From IMG/VR virus record IMGVR_UViG_3300006805_000037, positions 1 through 54,956 of that record: 54,956 nucleotides of DNA. The stretch is one strand, 5' to 3'. Below the pieces are notes generated by a model. It ran no database searches. It was not told the origin of the DNA and saw only the letters and a program-made list of their open reading frames with translations. Each line of letters starts with the position of its first letter. Within the stretch, counting starts at the first letter, position 1. Position numbers and translations under genes: made by a program. Shown piece after piece: positions 22,366 to 30,594 of this stretch. Source of the DNA: a virus.

Positions 22366-23334
22366 TTAGCTCGGATTGTCTCCGGTGATGCCGTCGACGT
22401 AGCGCACCGCACCGGGGCGGCGAACTTCGACACCGGCAACGCGGAAGATGCCGGGAATGTCGAAAATCATCGGGCCGGTCTGCCACACGGGCAGGAAGCG
22501 ATGCGGCATCGGAATGTGCATCTTGATAACCGCCGGGTCGCGGCGGTACACCACCATGCGGCCGACGCCGCCAACGCCTGCCGTTTCCAGACCGCGAACG
22601 CCGCGCAAGGTGAGCGGGCGGCCGGTCGTGAACGTGTAGACGTTGTTCTTCAGCAGAAACTCAATGATGGTCATTGAGGTATCGGGGATGCGCTTGGACG
22701 CCAGCAGATTGAGCGCACTGATTGGCATCAAAATGGTATCCGCCATTTCAACGGTCAGGGACGCGGTGTAAACGCCGGTCAGGGCGTCGTTCACGTCCTT
22801 GAGGATTTCGTCCGCATCCTTGTCGTCCCAGTCGGTGTTGCCGCCGGTAACTTCGGCGGCGTTCACGACCGTTACGCCGGGGTAGTTGATGATGCCATTG
22901 AGGTTCTTCGTGGCATCCCCCCGGAAGGCGAGGCTGTCAACGAATTCCTCGTACGCGCGCCGGGCCGCCGACGCGCGGTCGGTGGTCAGGTTGGTGCCGG
23001 GGATCATCGACGCAACACCGAGTTCTTCCAGCGTGTAGCGGTAGCCGATGTCAGCCATTTCGATGGCAACTTCGTGGCGGGCGCGCTCAACGTCCGCAAC
23101 GTGCAGGTCCTTGCCGTAGTGGTTGAACCATCCGGCTTTGCCGGTCTTATCGGACGAGTAGTAGGTAACCGACTTGGCCCACTCGTTTGCCGAAGTATCG
23201 ACCGGGATGAGGTTCGGGTACTGAATATCCGGGTATTGGATTTCGTACACCTGAGCCTCGATGTAGGCGGTTTGCGATACCAGAAAGCCAAGGGCCTGCT
23301 GGGCATCGACCATGTGGTGGCGACGTGGTGACAT
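22366..23334 (-). CDS. Major capsid protein, DUF2184-type
   Basis: The protein of 322 residues starts MSPRRHHMVDAQQALGFL and matches DUF2184-type HK97-fold capsids: VYEIQYPDIQYPNLIPVD, VERARHEVAIEMADIGYRYT, LAFRGDATKNLNGIINYPGV, a LTVEMADTILMPISALNLL spine helix region, and a C-terminal PMIFDIPGIFRVAGVEVRRPG. It follows the protease/scaffold and decoration genes and is followed by a strong terminator, fitting high expression. AAGGAAG precedes the ATG. Confidence 0.88.
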   Translation of the reverse strand: MSPRRHHMVDAQQALGFLVSQTAYIEAQVYEIQYPDIQYPNLIPVDTSANEWAKSVTYYSSDKTGKAGWFNHYGKDLHVADVERARHEVAIEMADIGYRYTLEELGVASMIPGTNLTTDRASAARRAYEEFVDSLAFRGDATKNLNGIINYPGVTVVNAAEVTGGNTDWDDKDADEILKDVNDALTGVYTASLTVEMADTILMPISALNLLASKRIPDTSMTIIEFLLKNNVYTFTTGRPLTLRGVRGLETAGVGGVGRMVVYRRDPAVIKMHIPMPHRFLPVWQTGPMIFDIPGIFRVAGVEVRRPGAVRYVDGITGDNPS

Positions 23335-23413
23335 TGAAGGGCTTCCTTTCCTAGAAGCTGAAGCGATGGTTGGTAGAAAGGTGAGGCGGCGGACTTACGC
23401 AGCCTCAGCCCGG

Positions 23414-23905
23414 TTAAACGTCGGCCGCGTTGGCGAGGCCCGGAACGTAGACTTCGGCCCGCCCGTCAGCGTCCGCCGAAGAAATCCAGCGTGCGCCTTT
23501 GATGGGGCCAAGCTTGCCGCTTGCGTTGGTGTTGCCGAAACGGCCGGTTGCGCCGTCGAAGAACACCGGGTCGTCAGCGACCACTGCCTGAACAGGCGAT
23601 ACCCAGACCGTGCCACGGCGAACAATCGCCATGTTCGCGTACTGAGCATACTTGTCGGGGTCGGCCTGCGTATTCAGCGCAGCGATGTCGCGAACGCTGA
23701 TGCCCTTGAACTTGTCAAGGGTGCCGCCGAGAACGGTGGCCTTGTCGCCGAAGGTGGCAACGGTGCCGACCGAAACGGCAAGGCCAAAGCCGATGCCCGC
23801 TTCAGTTTCGACGTTGCCCGTGGTGGTATCGTAGTCCGACGAAGAAATCACGCCCGGCGGCGGCGCTTGGATGTTCTCGGAATAAGTGCTCTGAACGGGT
23901 GACAT
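23414..23905 (-). CDS. Capsid decoration/structural cement protein
   Basis: This 163-residue beta-rich protein is placed between scaffold and capsid genes. It contains AGIGFGLAVSVGTVATFGDK, GISVRDIAALNT and RRGTVWVSPVQAVVADDPVF, resembling the 'structural cement' family (Gp24-like) in which surface-bound subunits stabilise the shell. GGAG precedes ATG 23905. Family assignment is from pattern memory. Confidence 0.72.
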   Translation of the reverse strand: MSPVQSTYSENIQAPPPGVISSSDYDTTTGNVETEAGIGFGLAVSVGTVATFGDKATVLGGTLDKFKGISVRDIAALNTQADPDKYAQYANMAIVRRGTVWVSPVQAVVADDPVFFDGATGRFGNTNASGKLGPIKGARWISSADADGRAEVYVPGLANAADV

Positions 23906-23999
23906 ATTGCATTCTCCGCAAGTTTGTCAGTTGAGGCAATTCACGGCGCTTTAAGGGCCTGCCGATTGCCGGGAACGTATACGCGTCTTGTAGTCCAAG

Positions 24000-24021
24000 C
24001 CTGAGGGCCGTAGCCCTCAGG
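24000..24021. other. Stem-loop between scaffold and decoration genes
   Basis: CCTGAGGGC pairs perfectly with GCCCTCAGG over a CGTA loop. No U tract follows on the minus strand, so it is more likely an mRNA-processing or stabilising element ahead of the highly expressed decoration and capsid genes than a terminator. Confidence 0.5.
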
Positions 24022-24039
24022 CAAATGCAATCGCCGGCT

Positions 24040-24666
24040 TCAGTGGGTCGCCACGGCTCCCGCAGTCTTCCACGCCTCAGTCAGCGCGCTATCGCGCTTT
24101 TCGAGAGCGGCGTCACGCTTGTCGACAATCGAGTCGCCCTGCACAAAGCCCGGCGCTGCGAACGAGCGGCGTGCGTCAAGCACGGCGCTGGAGTCGGTTG
24201 CCTTGACATCGGCCGTCAGGGTGGCGAACGAGATGCTGACCTGTTCGTCAGTCCAGCCCTTCGCGGCCTCGCCCAGCTTCTTGTCGACGACCTGCCGCTT
24301 GATTTCGGCATCGGTCTTGCCGTCCACGACCAGCGCGTCCCCGAGAATGGCGCGCGCCTTGCCGGAAACCACAGCCCGGTCAGCGACCAGCGCGTCGAGT
24401 TTGGCCGGGGTCAGCTTGGCGTCTTCAACCGCCTTCTTCAGCGTTGCCACTTCAGCGGTGAGGCCGTCGCGTGCGGTGGTCAGTGTGGTGATGGTCGCCG
24501 CGTCTTCGGCTTCCTTCTTCGCGTGGTCGGCCTTCAGTGTGTCCGCAAGGGCCTTCGCGTCCTTCAACGCTTGGGCCGCCGCGTCGAGCGCGCGCTGAAC
24601 GATCTGAGCGTTCTGGTCGGTCGTGAATTCGACGCTGACGCCATCCACAATAATGGTCTTCGGCAT
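24040..24666 (-). CDS. Nested in-frame scaffolding protein
   Basis: ATG 24666 (MPKTIIVDGVSVEFTTDQNA) is preceded at eight bases by AAAGGA, a better ribosome site than most starts in the window. It would produce the 208-residue C-terminal part of the protease gene as a separate protein. That part is helical with long coiled segments (AQALKDAKALADTLKADHAK). The arrangement copies lambda C/Nu3 and other phages where scaffold is made in excess from within the protease frame. Seen directly: start and ribosome site. Function: inference. Confidence 0.7.
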   Translation of the reverse strand: MPKTIIVDGVSVEFTTDQNAQIVQRALDAAAQALKDAKALADTLKADHAKKEAEDAATITTLTTARDGLTAEVATLKKAVEDAKLTPAKLDALVADRAVVSGKARAILGDALVVDGKTDAEIKRQVVDKKLGEAAKGWTDEQVSISFATLTADVKATDSSAVLDARRSFAAPGFVQGDSIVDKRDAALEKRDSALTEAWKTAGAVATH

Positions 24667-25473
24667 TGGTGTAGTCCTTTCTTCGGTTTTGAAATCAGAA
24701 ACTAACTTCAGAAGAGAGTCTATAGCGTACGCGACCGCTTCGTCTCCGCTGTCAAAGGCTTCCTTGCCAGATTGCTCAAGCAAGGAAACGTAGACCTTTT
24801 CGCCATCGCCAATCGGATAACCGGGGGCGATATACGAATTCTCTTTTTCCGGCTTGCCGGTCTTTTCGAACTTGCCGTCCGAAATCAGTTTGACTGCTGC
24901 GGCAAAACTATTGCCGTCCAGCATCGTGAGCGGTGCCTTGTCGCCAACAGCAAGCCGGTAGCCGCCGCGTGCGAACTTCACGAGGGCGATGTGATTGCCT
25001 CTAATTTGGGTTTGAATGGCGTCGTACTGCTCGCCTGACGGAGTCTTGCCGTCCTGAAAAACGATGTCACAAGAATAGCCGACGCTCAGTTGCTTCTTGC
25101 CCGCCTGAATGTCCTTGATGGCGTTGGCGTCCATGAATGACATGGGAACGCGCAGGCAATCGCCGTCACGCGCAACCTCGTCGCCTGACTGGCCGATTGC
25201 ATAGTCCTTCCAGTTATCGGCAGTGACCGGCACAGGCGGATGGTCGTTTGTGAGCGGACGGTGCGCGAGTGACGCCATGGCGTCCTTGTTGAAGACTTCG
25301 TCTTCCGGCCGGTACACCCTGACAATCGCTTTATCCTTCATGCCCACTTCGCTGCCCCGGTAAAGTTGGATACCAGTGCGGGCAACACGCGGGTTTGCAA
25401 CAAGGTATCCATCTTTCGTAATGCGGATACCGGCGTCGTCGAAGGAAATGCGGTCAACGAGTTCCAGCTTCAT
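24040..25473 (-). CDS. Prohead protease (DUF2213) fused to scaffold domain
   Basis: The 477-residue protein has an N-terminal DUF2213 region of about 190 residues: DRISFDDAGIRITKDGYLVA, RPEDEVFNKDAMASLAHRPL followed by TNDHPP, and NAIKDIQAGKKQLSVGYSCD, then GNHIALVKFARGGYRL. DUF2213 proteins are capsid maturation proteases related to other phage prohead proteases. After a linker, residues 270-477 are a long alanine-rich helix typical of scaffolds. An internal ATG with its own ribosome site would make the scaffold alone. GGAGATAGG precedes ATG 25473. Confidence 0.85.
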   Translation of the reverse strand: MKLELVDRISFDDAGIRITKDGYLVANPRVARTGIQLYRGSEVGMKDKAIVRVYRPEDEVFNKDAMASLAHRPLTNDHPPVPVTADNWKDYAIGQSGDEVARDGDCLRVPMSFMDANAIKDIQAGKKQLSVGYSCDIVFQDGKTPSGEQYDAIQTQIRGNHIALVKFARGGYRLAVGDKAPLTMLDGNSFAAAVKLISDGKFEKTGKPEKENSYIAPGYPIGDGEKVYVSLLEQSGKEAFDSGDEAVAYAIDSLLKLVSDFKTEERTTPMPKTIIVDGVSVEFTTDQNAQIVQRALDAAAQALKDAKALADTLKADHAKKEAEDAATITTLTTARDGLTAEVATLKKAVEDAKLTPAKLDALVADRAVVSGKARAILGDALVVDGKTDAEIKRQVVDKKLGEAAKGWTDEQVSISFATLTADVKATDSSAVLDARRSFAAPGFVQGDSIVDKRDAALEKRDSALTEAWKTAGAVATH

Positions 25474-25477
25474 GTGC

Positions 25478-26212
25478 CTATCTCCAATACCGGCGTATCC
25501 ACGGCGACTCCATCAGGGACTCGCGGTGCCACGGCTTGCGTGAGCCATGGAAGAAAATGATGCGGCTGTTCTTGTCCAGAACGGCAAGCTTCCGAATGTG
25601 GCGCGGGTAGCTCACCACGGCAGGATAGCCGAAGCCGTCGCAGTTCTCGCGATGGACCAAGTTCATGCTCAGCCAAGACTGGTCCGAGCCAAGCCAGCCT
25701 GCCCTGAAAGCCTGACGCGGGGAAACTTCCGCGTTGAAGTCCGTCCATATCTCGGAAAGGTCCCCGGCCGTGAACATCTGAAGAGAGCCGTTGAACACCT
25801 TCGGGTGATGCTGACCGGGCAGCGCCCAGCCCATGAAGCGGTAGCTCTTCGCTGCCTCGATAAGCGGGCGAAGCTGGCCGGTTATGAGCGCATCCAGATC
25901 GATGCTCATAATTCGCTCGCCCGCCTTCATGCCCATGGCAGTTTGCGTCGGCGGGTCGTACAGCTTCAGCCGCCGATAGCATGACGGAAGATGATGCTTT
26001 GTTGCGTTGGCAAGGTCGTCGTGATCGGACCAAAGCGGGAAGGTTTCGCATTCCACGCCGCGCGGTTCGTCCGTCACACAGACGATGCGATACCTCAAGC
26101 CCGCAAGATTGCGGTGTAGCATCGCAGTCATGACGTTGACGTGTTCCGCTCTGTAGACTTCGCGGGCGTTGGGCTGAACCCATTTCCAGAGTACCACATG
26201 GAGAAGCGTCAT
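25478..26212 (-). CDS. Glycosyltransferase-like protein (244 aa)
   Basis: ATG 26212 (MTLLHVVLWKWVQ) overlaps the upstream stop as ATGA and follows GGAGAGGG, so it is preferred over the start at 26227. The fold resembles GT-A enzymes: RIVCVTDEPRG, then RIMSIDLDALITG with a DxD pair (D105, D107) that would bind metal and nucleotide sugar. A later KVFNGSLQMFTAGDLSEIW and NSRIIFFHGSRKPWH complete the pattern. It is the last gene of the modification cassette and ends four bases before the protease gene. Sugar and acceptor are unknown. Confidence 0.78.
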   Translation of the reverse strand: MTLLHVVLWKWVQPNAREVYRAEHVNVMTAMLHRNLAGLRYRIVCVTDEPRGVECETFPLWSDHDDLANATKHHLPSCYRRLKLYDPPTQTAMGMKAGERIMSIDLDALITGQLRPLIEAAKSYRFMGWALPGQHHPKVFNGSLQMFTAGDLSEIWTDFNAEVSPRQAFRAGWLGSDQSWLSMNLVHRENCDGFGYPAVVSYPRHIRKLAVLDKNSRIIFFHGSRKPWHRESLMESPWIRRYWR

Positions 26213-26940
26213 ATGACCCTCTCCCAAGCAAACCGTATCGGATTGATTGCTTTGTAAGGCGGCAGCGACTTCTTTCGCATCAGCGCCTTATTGAACGCTA
26301 CATGATGAACTGAACCCTTGCGGCCCCAGTCTTTCGTGTTCGCGTCGAAGCAATCGTGCGTACGATATACGGTTGTCGAGAAAGCGTCGGTCTGCTTCTC
26401 AAGTAGCCCCGCGCCTTGAGCGCAGCGGCGGAAATTCCCGTCCGAGCCATAGAAGCCAGCGAAGTCTTCGTCATACCCGCCCATTGCCCAGAAGTCCGCC
26501 ACCTTCATGAGGTAGCTGTTGGGGTGAGGCCGGTCCAGCGACTCGCCAGTTACTAGCTTCTGGTTCGGCATGTAGTACGCTTTTGGCTCCGGGTCAATCA
26601 TGAGCATGGCGGCGGCTTCTTCGGCGGGCAGAATGTGGTCCGCATCCGTCATGAAAACCCAGCGTGTTTCCGCATGTTTCATAGCCAGATTGCGCGCCCC
26701 GTCTTGGTTCCAAGGGATATTGGGGACAACCCGGAAAAGGCTGAACCGAAGCGTCGAGGGCAGGCCGCCGTAGTCCCGGTAAGCCGCCTTGGCCGGGCGC
26801 TTCGGTGACCCGTCGTCGACCACGATAAAGCGCATGCGCGCCCTGAGGGCTTGGGGGTAGCGCTCCCATTCCTGAAAGTGGCGCATCAGCATATCGGCGT
26901 TTTCATAGTACGCCATGACAAAAGTACACACAGGTATCAT
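26209..26940 (-). CDS. Family 2-type glycosyltransferase (243 aa)
   Basis: The protein has typical GT2 motifs: RFIVVDDGSPKRP (DDGS at residues 42-45) for nucleotide binding, NQDGARNLAMKHAETRWVF, and MTDADHILP with the DxD metal site at 99-101. Later GGYDEDFAGFYGSDGNFRR resembles the acceptor-side GGxDExF/(G/E)D loop. It is soluble, with no membrane segment. It is coupled by ATGA to the genes on each side. Together with its neighbours it could glycosylate virion proteins, DNA or a host surface polymer. Confidence 0.85.
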   Translation of the reverse strand: MIPVCTFVMAYYENADMLMRHFQEWERYPQALRARMRFIVVDDGSPKRPAKAAYRDYGGLPSTLRFSLFRVVPNIPWNQDGARNLAMKHAETRWVFMTDADHILPAEEAAAMLMIDPEPKAYYMPNQKLVTGESLDRPHPNSYLMKVADFWAMGGYDEDFAGFYGSDGNFRRCAQGAGLLEKQTDAFSTTVYRTHDCFDANTKDWGRKGSVHHVAFNKALMRKKSLPPYKAINPIRFAWERVI

Positions 26941-27662
26941 GATGCAATCTCTGCGAAGTAGCGGGTTTTGAGTGCAGGGCGGTCGTCCTTGTAGCCCAAC
27001 GAGGAATTGCCCTCACCGAACTCATGGTCGACCAAGCATGGAATGCGGTAGCCGATGGCTAAGCCGCGCGAGCGTATCGACTCCGCGACAATGGCGTCGA
27101 CGTTCTTGTTGTACTTTCCGTTTCTCAAGAAAGCATCGAAGGTTCGGCATGCCAACAATCGCTCAGCCTGCGCTCGTGAGAAAACCAAGCACTGCGCCCC
27201 CCACGTTTTCATCCCATGGTTTGCCGGATACCAGCCGGGCATAAGCGATGCATTGCCGCGCATTCGTTCGATGTCATTAGTGACGCGCACCGGGGCATAG
27301 AGCGATAGCGCCCCTGTGCTGGCAAACTTCTTCGATTGCGTGAACGCAGAAAGGTCGTTCATGAGGACTTCGAAGGACCGGCTTGCCCAGCTTATGTCGT
27401 CCTCGCAAATCATAAGCCAGTCGGCGTCACGGCAGTACGCGAATATGGTACGCAGCGCGCGGTGCCAGTTTCGCAGATTGCCGTAGGTCTTTCCGTCATG
27501 CACGACGCCAGCGGTTGCAACGCCCAAAGTTGGGCGTGCCGGTCCATCTGCGAAAACGGTCGTGCTCACCGAAACGAACCCAGCGTCGCGATAGCTGAGG
27601 AGCGAGTCGGTGAGCGTTGGCCGTGGGCGTGGGGCAGTGATTATGCCAGTTGCTATCTTCAC
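26937..27662 (-). CDS. Glycosyltransferase-like protein (241 aa), GTG start
   Basis: The GTG at 27662 overlaps the methyltransferase stop as GTGA and gives MKIATGIITAPRPRPTLTDS; the longer frame to 27842 lies inside the upstream gene and is ignored. The protein has a GT-A look: RPTLTDSLLSYRDAGF, RTIFAYCRDADWLMICEDDI with an acidic cluster at E87-D89, HGMKTWGAQCLVFSRAQAE and a late DAIVAESIRSRGLAIGY part resembling GT25 and similar families. Substrate unknown. It is the first glycosyltransferase of the cassette. Confidence 0.75.
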   Translation of the reverse strand: MKIATGIITAPRPRPTLTDSLLSYRDAGFVSVSTTVFADGPARPTLGVATAGVVHDGKTYGNLRNWHRALRTIFAYCRDADWLMICEDDISWASRSFEVLMNDLSAFTQSKKFASTGALSLYAPVRVTNDIERMRGNASLMPGWYPANHGMKTWGAQCLVFSRAQAERLLACRTFDAFLRNGKYNKNVDAIVAESIRSRGLAIGYRIPCLVDHEFGEGNSSLGYKDDRPALKTRYFAEIAS

Positions 27663-28261
27663 AGCGTTACCCACCAGTATGACGCGCTCTTGAGATAGCC
27701 GTCCTTGACGCCCTTGGGCGGAAACTTCTTGACGTGATGCTCGGCTTGGATGCCGAACTCTTCCTTCACCGCATCCATGACGCCCGGCCACAGGTAGTCG
27801 TCGCCGCTCATGACGCCGCCGGGCTTCATCTTCGGAAACCACGCCTTGATGTCAGCCTTGACCGCTTCGTAGGAATGGTCGCCGTCAAGCATCAGGAAGT
27901 CAACGCTGTGGTCAGCGAAATGTTCGGAAGCCTCGACACTGCTCATGCGCATCGGCTTGATTAGATGCTGAACCGGAAGCGTGTTCTTCAGGAACGCCTC
28001 GTACGGCTGCACGGTCAGGTCCTTGTAGTGCTTGGTGTGGCGCAAGTCAGGCCCGCCGTCAGTCCATGGGTCAACGCAGGCGAAGCTGATTGGCTTCTTG
28101 CTGTTGAAGATTTCAACGCACATGAGCGCCGCCGACCGGCCCAGCCACGAGCCTACTTCGACGAATTGCGATGGCGTATCGCTGGGAGCGCGCTTAACCG
28201 CGTCGATGTATAACTGCGAGAACGCGGCCCAGCCGGGGATGCTGGCATAAAAATGGTCCAT
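27659..28261 (-). CDS. SAM-dependent methyltransferase (200 aa)
   Basis: ATG 28261 (MDHFYASIPGWAAF) follows GAGGAG at six bases and is preferred. The frame is open to ATG 28357 with a 32-residue, four-cysteine extension that lacks a ribosome site. Motif I is FVEVGSWLGRSA (residues 33-44); SVDFLMLDGDHSYEAVKAD (about 119-137) and MKPGGVMSGDDY (about 145-156) are the other class I landmarks, close to the Methyltransf_24 group that acts on sugars or small molecules. Its place ahead of three glycosyltransferases suggests O-methylation of the sugar or its precursor. Confidence 0.83.
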   Translation of the reverse strand: MDHFYASIPGWAAFSQLYIDAVKRAPSDTPSQFVEVGSWLGRSAALMCVEIFNSKKPISFACVDPWTDGGPDLRHTKHYKDLTVQPYEAFLKNTLPVQHLIKPMRMSSVEASEHFADHSVDFLMLDGDHSYEAVKADIKAWFPKMKPGGVMSGDDYLWPGVMDAVKEEFGIQAEHHVKKFPPKGVKDGYLKSASYWWVTL

Positions 28262-28365
28262 GGGGTACTCCTCAAGTGTTGGGCAAAGCGAATGCTTGCC
28301 TACGCAGATAGGAAAGATGCAGTCATCAAAGGCGCAAGGTTCAGGTCCGTGCGGCATGGCATTGA

Positions 28366-28566
28366 CTAGCGCCAGTCGTCAGCGCTGCCGAAGGCAAGCA
28401 AGTAGCCTTGTGAGACCACAGTCAGCCACAGGAAGGCAGACGCGACCGTTAGGCCAAGAATTGCGCCGACGATTGCAATAGCTGCGGCGGCGTACATGCG
28501 GTTCTTTTTGTTGGCCCAGTCCTGAGCGGCTAACCAAGCACGAACCCGATTTAGGAAGTCAGCCAT
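28366..28566 (-). CDS. Small single- or double-span membrane protein (66 aa)
   Basis: The product begins MADFLNRVRAWLAAQDWANKK and continues with a 30-residue hydrophobic part (AAAAIAIVGAILGLTVASAF, then LWLTVVSQGYLLAF). One long or two short membrane helices are likely. It lies between the ATP-grasp-like and methyltransferase genes, so it may tether the modification enzymes to the membrane, but nothing in the sequence proves this. Confidence 0.68.
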   Translation of the reverse strand: MADFLNRVRAWLAAQDWANKKNRMYAAAAIAIVGAILGLTVASAFLWLTVVSQGYLLAFGSADDWR

Positions 28567-28613
28567 TTCGGCCCCCTGTTGTTTGCTACGGAAAGAACGT
28601 TACGCAAAAGCTG

Positions 28614-29504
28614 TTACGCGGCGGCCTCGTGCAGTTCGCCCATGCGGCCTAGCTCGATTTCCTTGAGCAAGACCTTCCACACGTCAACGCCGGTCTGGTC
28701 GGTGACAACATCGCAGTCGATGAAATTGCACGCGGCGAAGGCTTCCATGGCCCAATGCGCTGAGCATTCGAGAACGTACCAGCGGCCGTTCTCCCGGTCG
28801 CGCACCAAGTCCGCAACCGCCCAAGGAAGCGACTCGCGCTCGAAGAAGCGGCCGGAAAAAGCCAGCGCTGATGCTATCTCGTCGTCGACATAGTTGATCG
28901 GCTCGGCGCGCCTGCGTTCGTCATTGTACCGGCGAAGCACCATGCGCTTTCGGCCGATAGAAACGACGCGCAGGTCGTACTCGTTATTCGGGATAACTTC
29001 CTGCCACAACAGGTACCCGATTTGCTTCTGGCCGTACCGGGCCTTCAGGCCACGGTCGCTGAACGCAAACTTGATTTCAAGCTTGGCCGCGTCGTACGTC
29101 TCAACGAGCCTGACGTTGTGCGAATTCGTGCCTTCGACCGCCTTGGAATAGAACGGAAAGCAGTTTCCGCTTTCAATGAACGAGCGCGCCGAATGCGGTG
29201 TGTGAAAAACGTGCGTGCGCGGCATCCACCGGCTCAAGTGGCGCGCTTGCGCCATCTTGTCGTCGAACAGTTCGGCCGACCGCATGCCCGGTATCAGCAG
29301 CAATTCGCCGCGCAGGGATAGCTTCTGCATCATGCGTTTGTGGGCGGTTCGCACGCCGGGGTGGTGGTGCATGTGCACGAATGCCACGCCTTCGTCAGGC
29401 ATGCCGGGGTCGTCGAACATGATGGGGTCGTGCCCGCCATCCTTGGCCGCAAGGTACAAGCCCTGCCCCCAATAATGCGCGTCGTCGAAACACCAAATTT
29501 TCAT
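28614..29504 (-). CDS. ATP-grasp-like enzyme (296 aa)
   Basis: ATG 29504 (MKIWCFDDAHYWGQGLYLAA) starts the protein; the longer frame runs into the upstream gene. After an N-terminal domain it shows ATP-grasp-like features: FYSKAVEGTNSHNVRLVE (lysine and glycine-rich loop), LLWQEVIPNNEYDLRVVSIG (hinge plus the EYDLRV strand) and WAVADLVRDRENGRWYVLEC (metal-binding D...E strands). ATP-grasp enzymes join a carboxylate to an amine or thiol through an acyl phosphate. It opens the modification cassette. Substrate unknown; the fold call is moderately sure. Confidence 0.65.
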   Translation of the reverse strand: MKIWCFDDAHYWGQGLYLAAKDGGHDPIMFDDPGMPDEGVAFVHMHHHPGVRTAHKRMMQKLSLRGELLLIPGMRSAELFDDKMAQARHLSRWMPRTHVFHTPHSARSFIESGNCFPFYSKAVEGTNSHNVRLVETYDAAKLEIKFAFSDRGLKARYGQKQIGYLLWQEVIPNNEYDLRVVSIGRKRMVLRRYNDERRRAEPINYVDDEIASALAFSGRFFERESLPWAVADLVRDRENGRWYVLECSAHWAMEAFAACNFIDCDVVTDQTGVDVWKVLLKEIELGRMGELHEAAA

Positions 29505-29508
29505 AGCC

Positions 29509-30594
29509 CTATCTTTCTTCCAAGGTTGTGATGCTGTCAGTGGTGGTCTTCGTATCTGGGGCAAAGCGCGCGTCCCTTGCCGGAACGATAGTACAGCGGC
29601 AACGCGGGTGCGCCGGAATGAGTGACCGCGCTTCGTTGATGGTGTACGGCCCTTCGTCGGCTATATCCTCGCAGATAGGGCACACGTTGTCGTCACCAGC
29701 GGTTCTGACGCGGACCAGCTTCAGGCGGTTCAGCCGGGCCTCTTGCTGTTCGATGCGCCAAATGGTCGAAGCGCTTGGCGTTCGCGTCCTGCTGATGCGC
29801 GAGCCGAAGCCGCCGCCTGTTCTGCCGGTGATGCGGCGCTGCTTTCTGGCGTCGGCGGTCAAACCGGGGCTTGGCCGGGTTTCGGGTATCAGGTTGACGC
29901 GCGATATGCCCGCAAGTTCGTATACGTCCATCGCGGCTTCGTTGAACGAACGCACCACCATGAACTCGGAAATAGCCTTCACGCGCGCAATGCCGATTGC
30001 CTCAATGCGCCCGAATATGGCGCGAAGTATTACGCCGGGCTGCTGATCTGACAGCAGCCCATTCGCGACCACGCGCACTACCTGTTGCGATAACGCTTCA
30101 GCCACGCCCTGAAGTTCGACGTAGGTGAATTTGTGAAGCGTATTGATGCGCTCTTGCCCGGCCAGCGGGTGGAATGCCCCGGCCAGTTCTTGCGGGACTT
30201 GCGAGCGGCCGAAGGCTTCCCCCTTGGCGTACGCCGCTGCGATAAACGGCTTGAGGTATTCGCCGGAGTTTTCAAGCACGGTGTTTTGCAGCAGATTGTC
30301 GAACATGCGTTGAAACATATCGACTTTGCTAGCGCCGCCGGTCGCTATTTGCGCGGCCATCATTGACGACATAACGCTCTTGACGTTCAGACCAAGAAAG
30401 TCATTGCCGATAAGCTGCGCCCTGAGTATCGGGCGCAGGCCGTTGAGTTTGATGACCATGGCCGAAAGCATGGCCCTGCGCAGCGTTCTGGTCCCGGTCG
30501 GGTCTAGGCTACTCAGCGCCGCGTCCGAATAGACCTTTGAGCAGCATGAGCATCCAGCGTCATGCAGCATGCGCCCTTTATAAGCTAGGCTCAC
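29509..30594 (-). CDS. Minor head (head morphogenesis) protein, SPP1 gp7/Mu F type, GTG start
   Basis: The GTG start at 30594 overlaps the portal stop as GTGA. The 361-residue protein is helical up to about residue 270 and ends with the family hallmark: VRVRTAGDDNVCPICEDIAD, then YTINEARSLIPAHPRCRCTI. Cys and His residues of this part probably bind zinc. Proteins of this type are minor head components bound to the portal and protect or eject DNA. Portal-then-minor-head gene order is as expected. Confidence 0.85.
   Translation of the reverse strand: MSLAYKGRMLHDAGCSCCSKVYSDAALSSLDPTGTRTLRRAMLSAMVIKLNGLRPILRAQLIGNDFLGLNVKSVMSSMMAAQIATGGASKVDMFQRMFDNLLQNTVLENSGEYLKPFIAAAYAKGEAFGRSQVPQELAGAFHPLAGQERINTLHKFTYVELQGVAEALSQQVVRVVANGLLSDQQPGVILRAIFGRIEAIGIARVKAISEFMVVRSFNEAAMDVYELAGISRVNLIPETRPSPGLTADARKQRRITGRTGGGFGSRISRTRTPSASTIWRIEQQEARLNRLKLVRVRTAGDDNVCPICEDIADEGPYTINEARSLIPAHPRCRCTIVPARDARFAPDTKTTTDSITTLEER

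Noticed and set aside
25470-26231. Minus-strand frame of 253 codons parallel to the glycosyltransferase
   Set aside because: It is another frame of the same stretch. The glycosyltransferase frame has the DxD motif, an ATGA overlap and a ribosome site.
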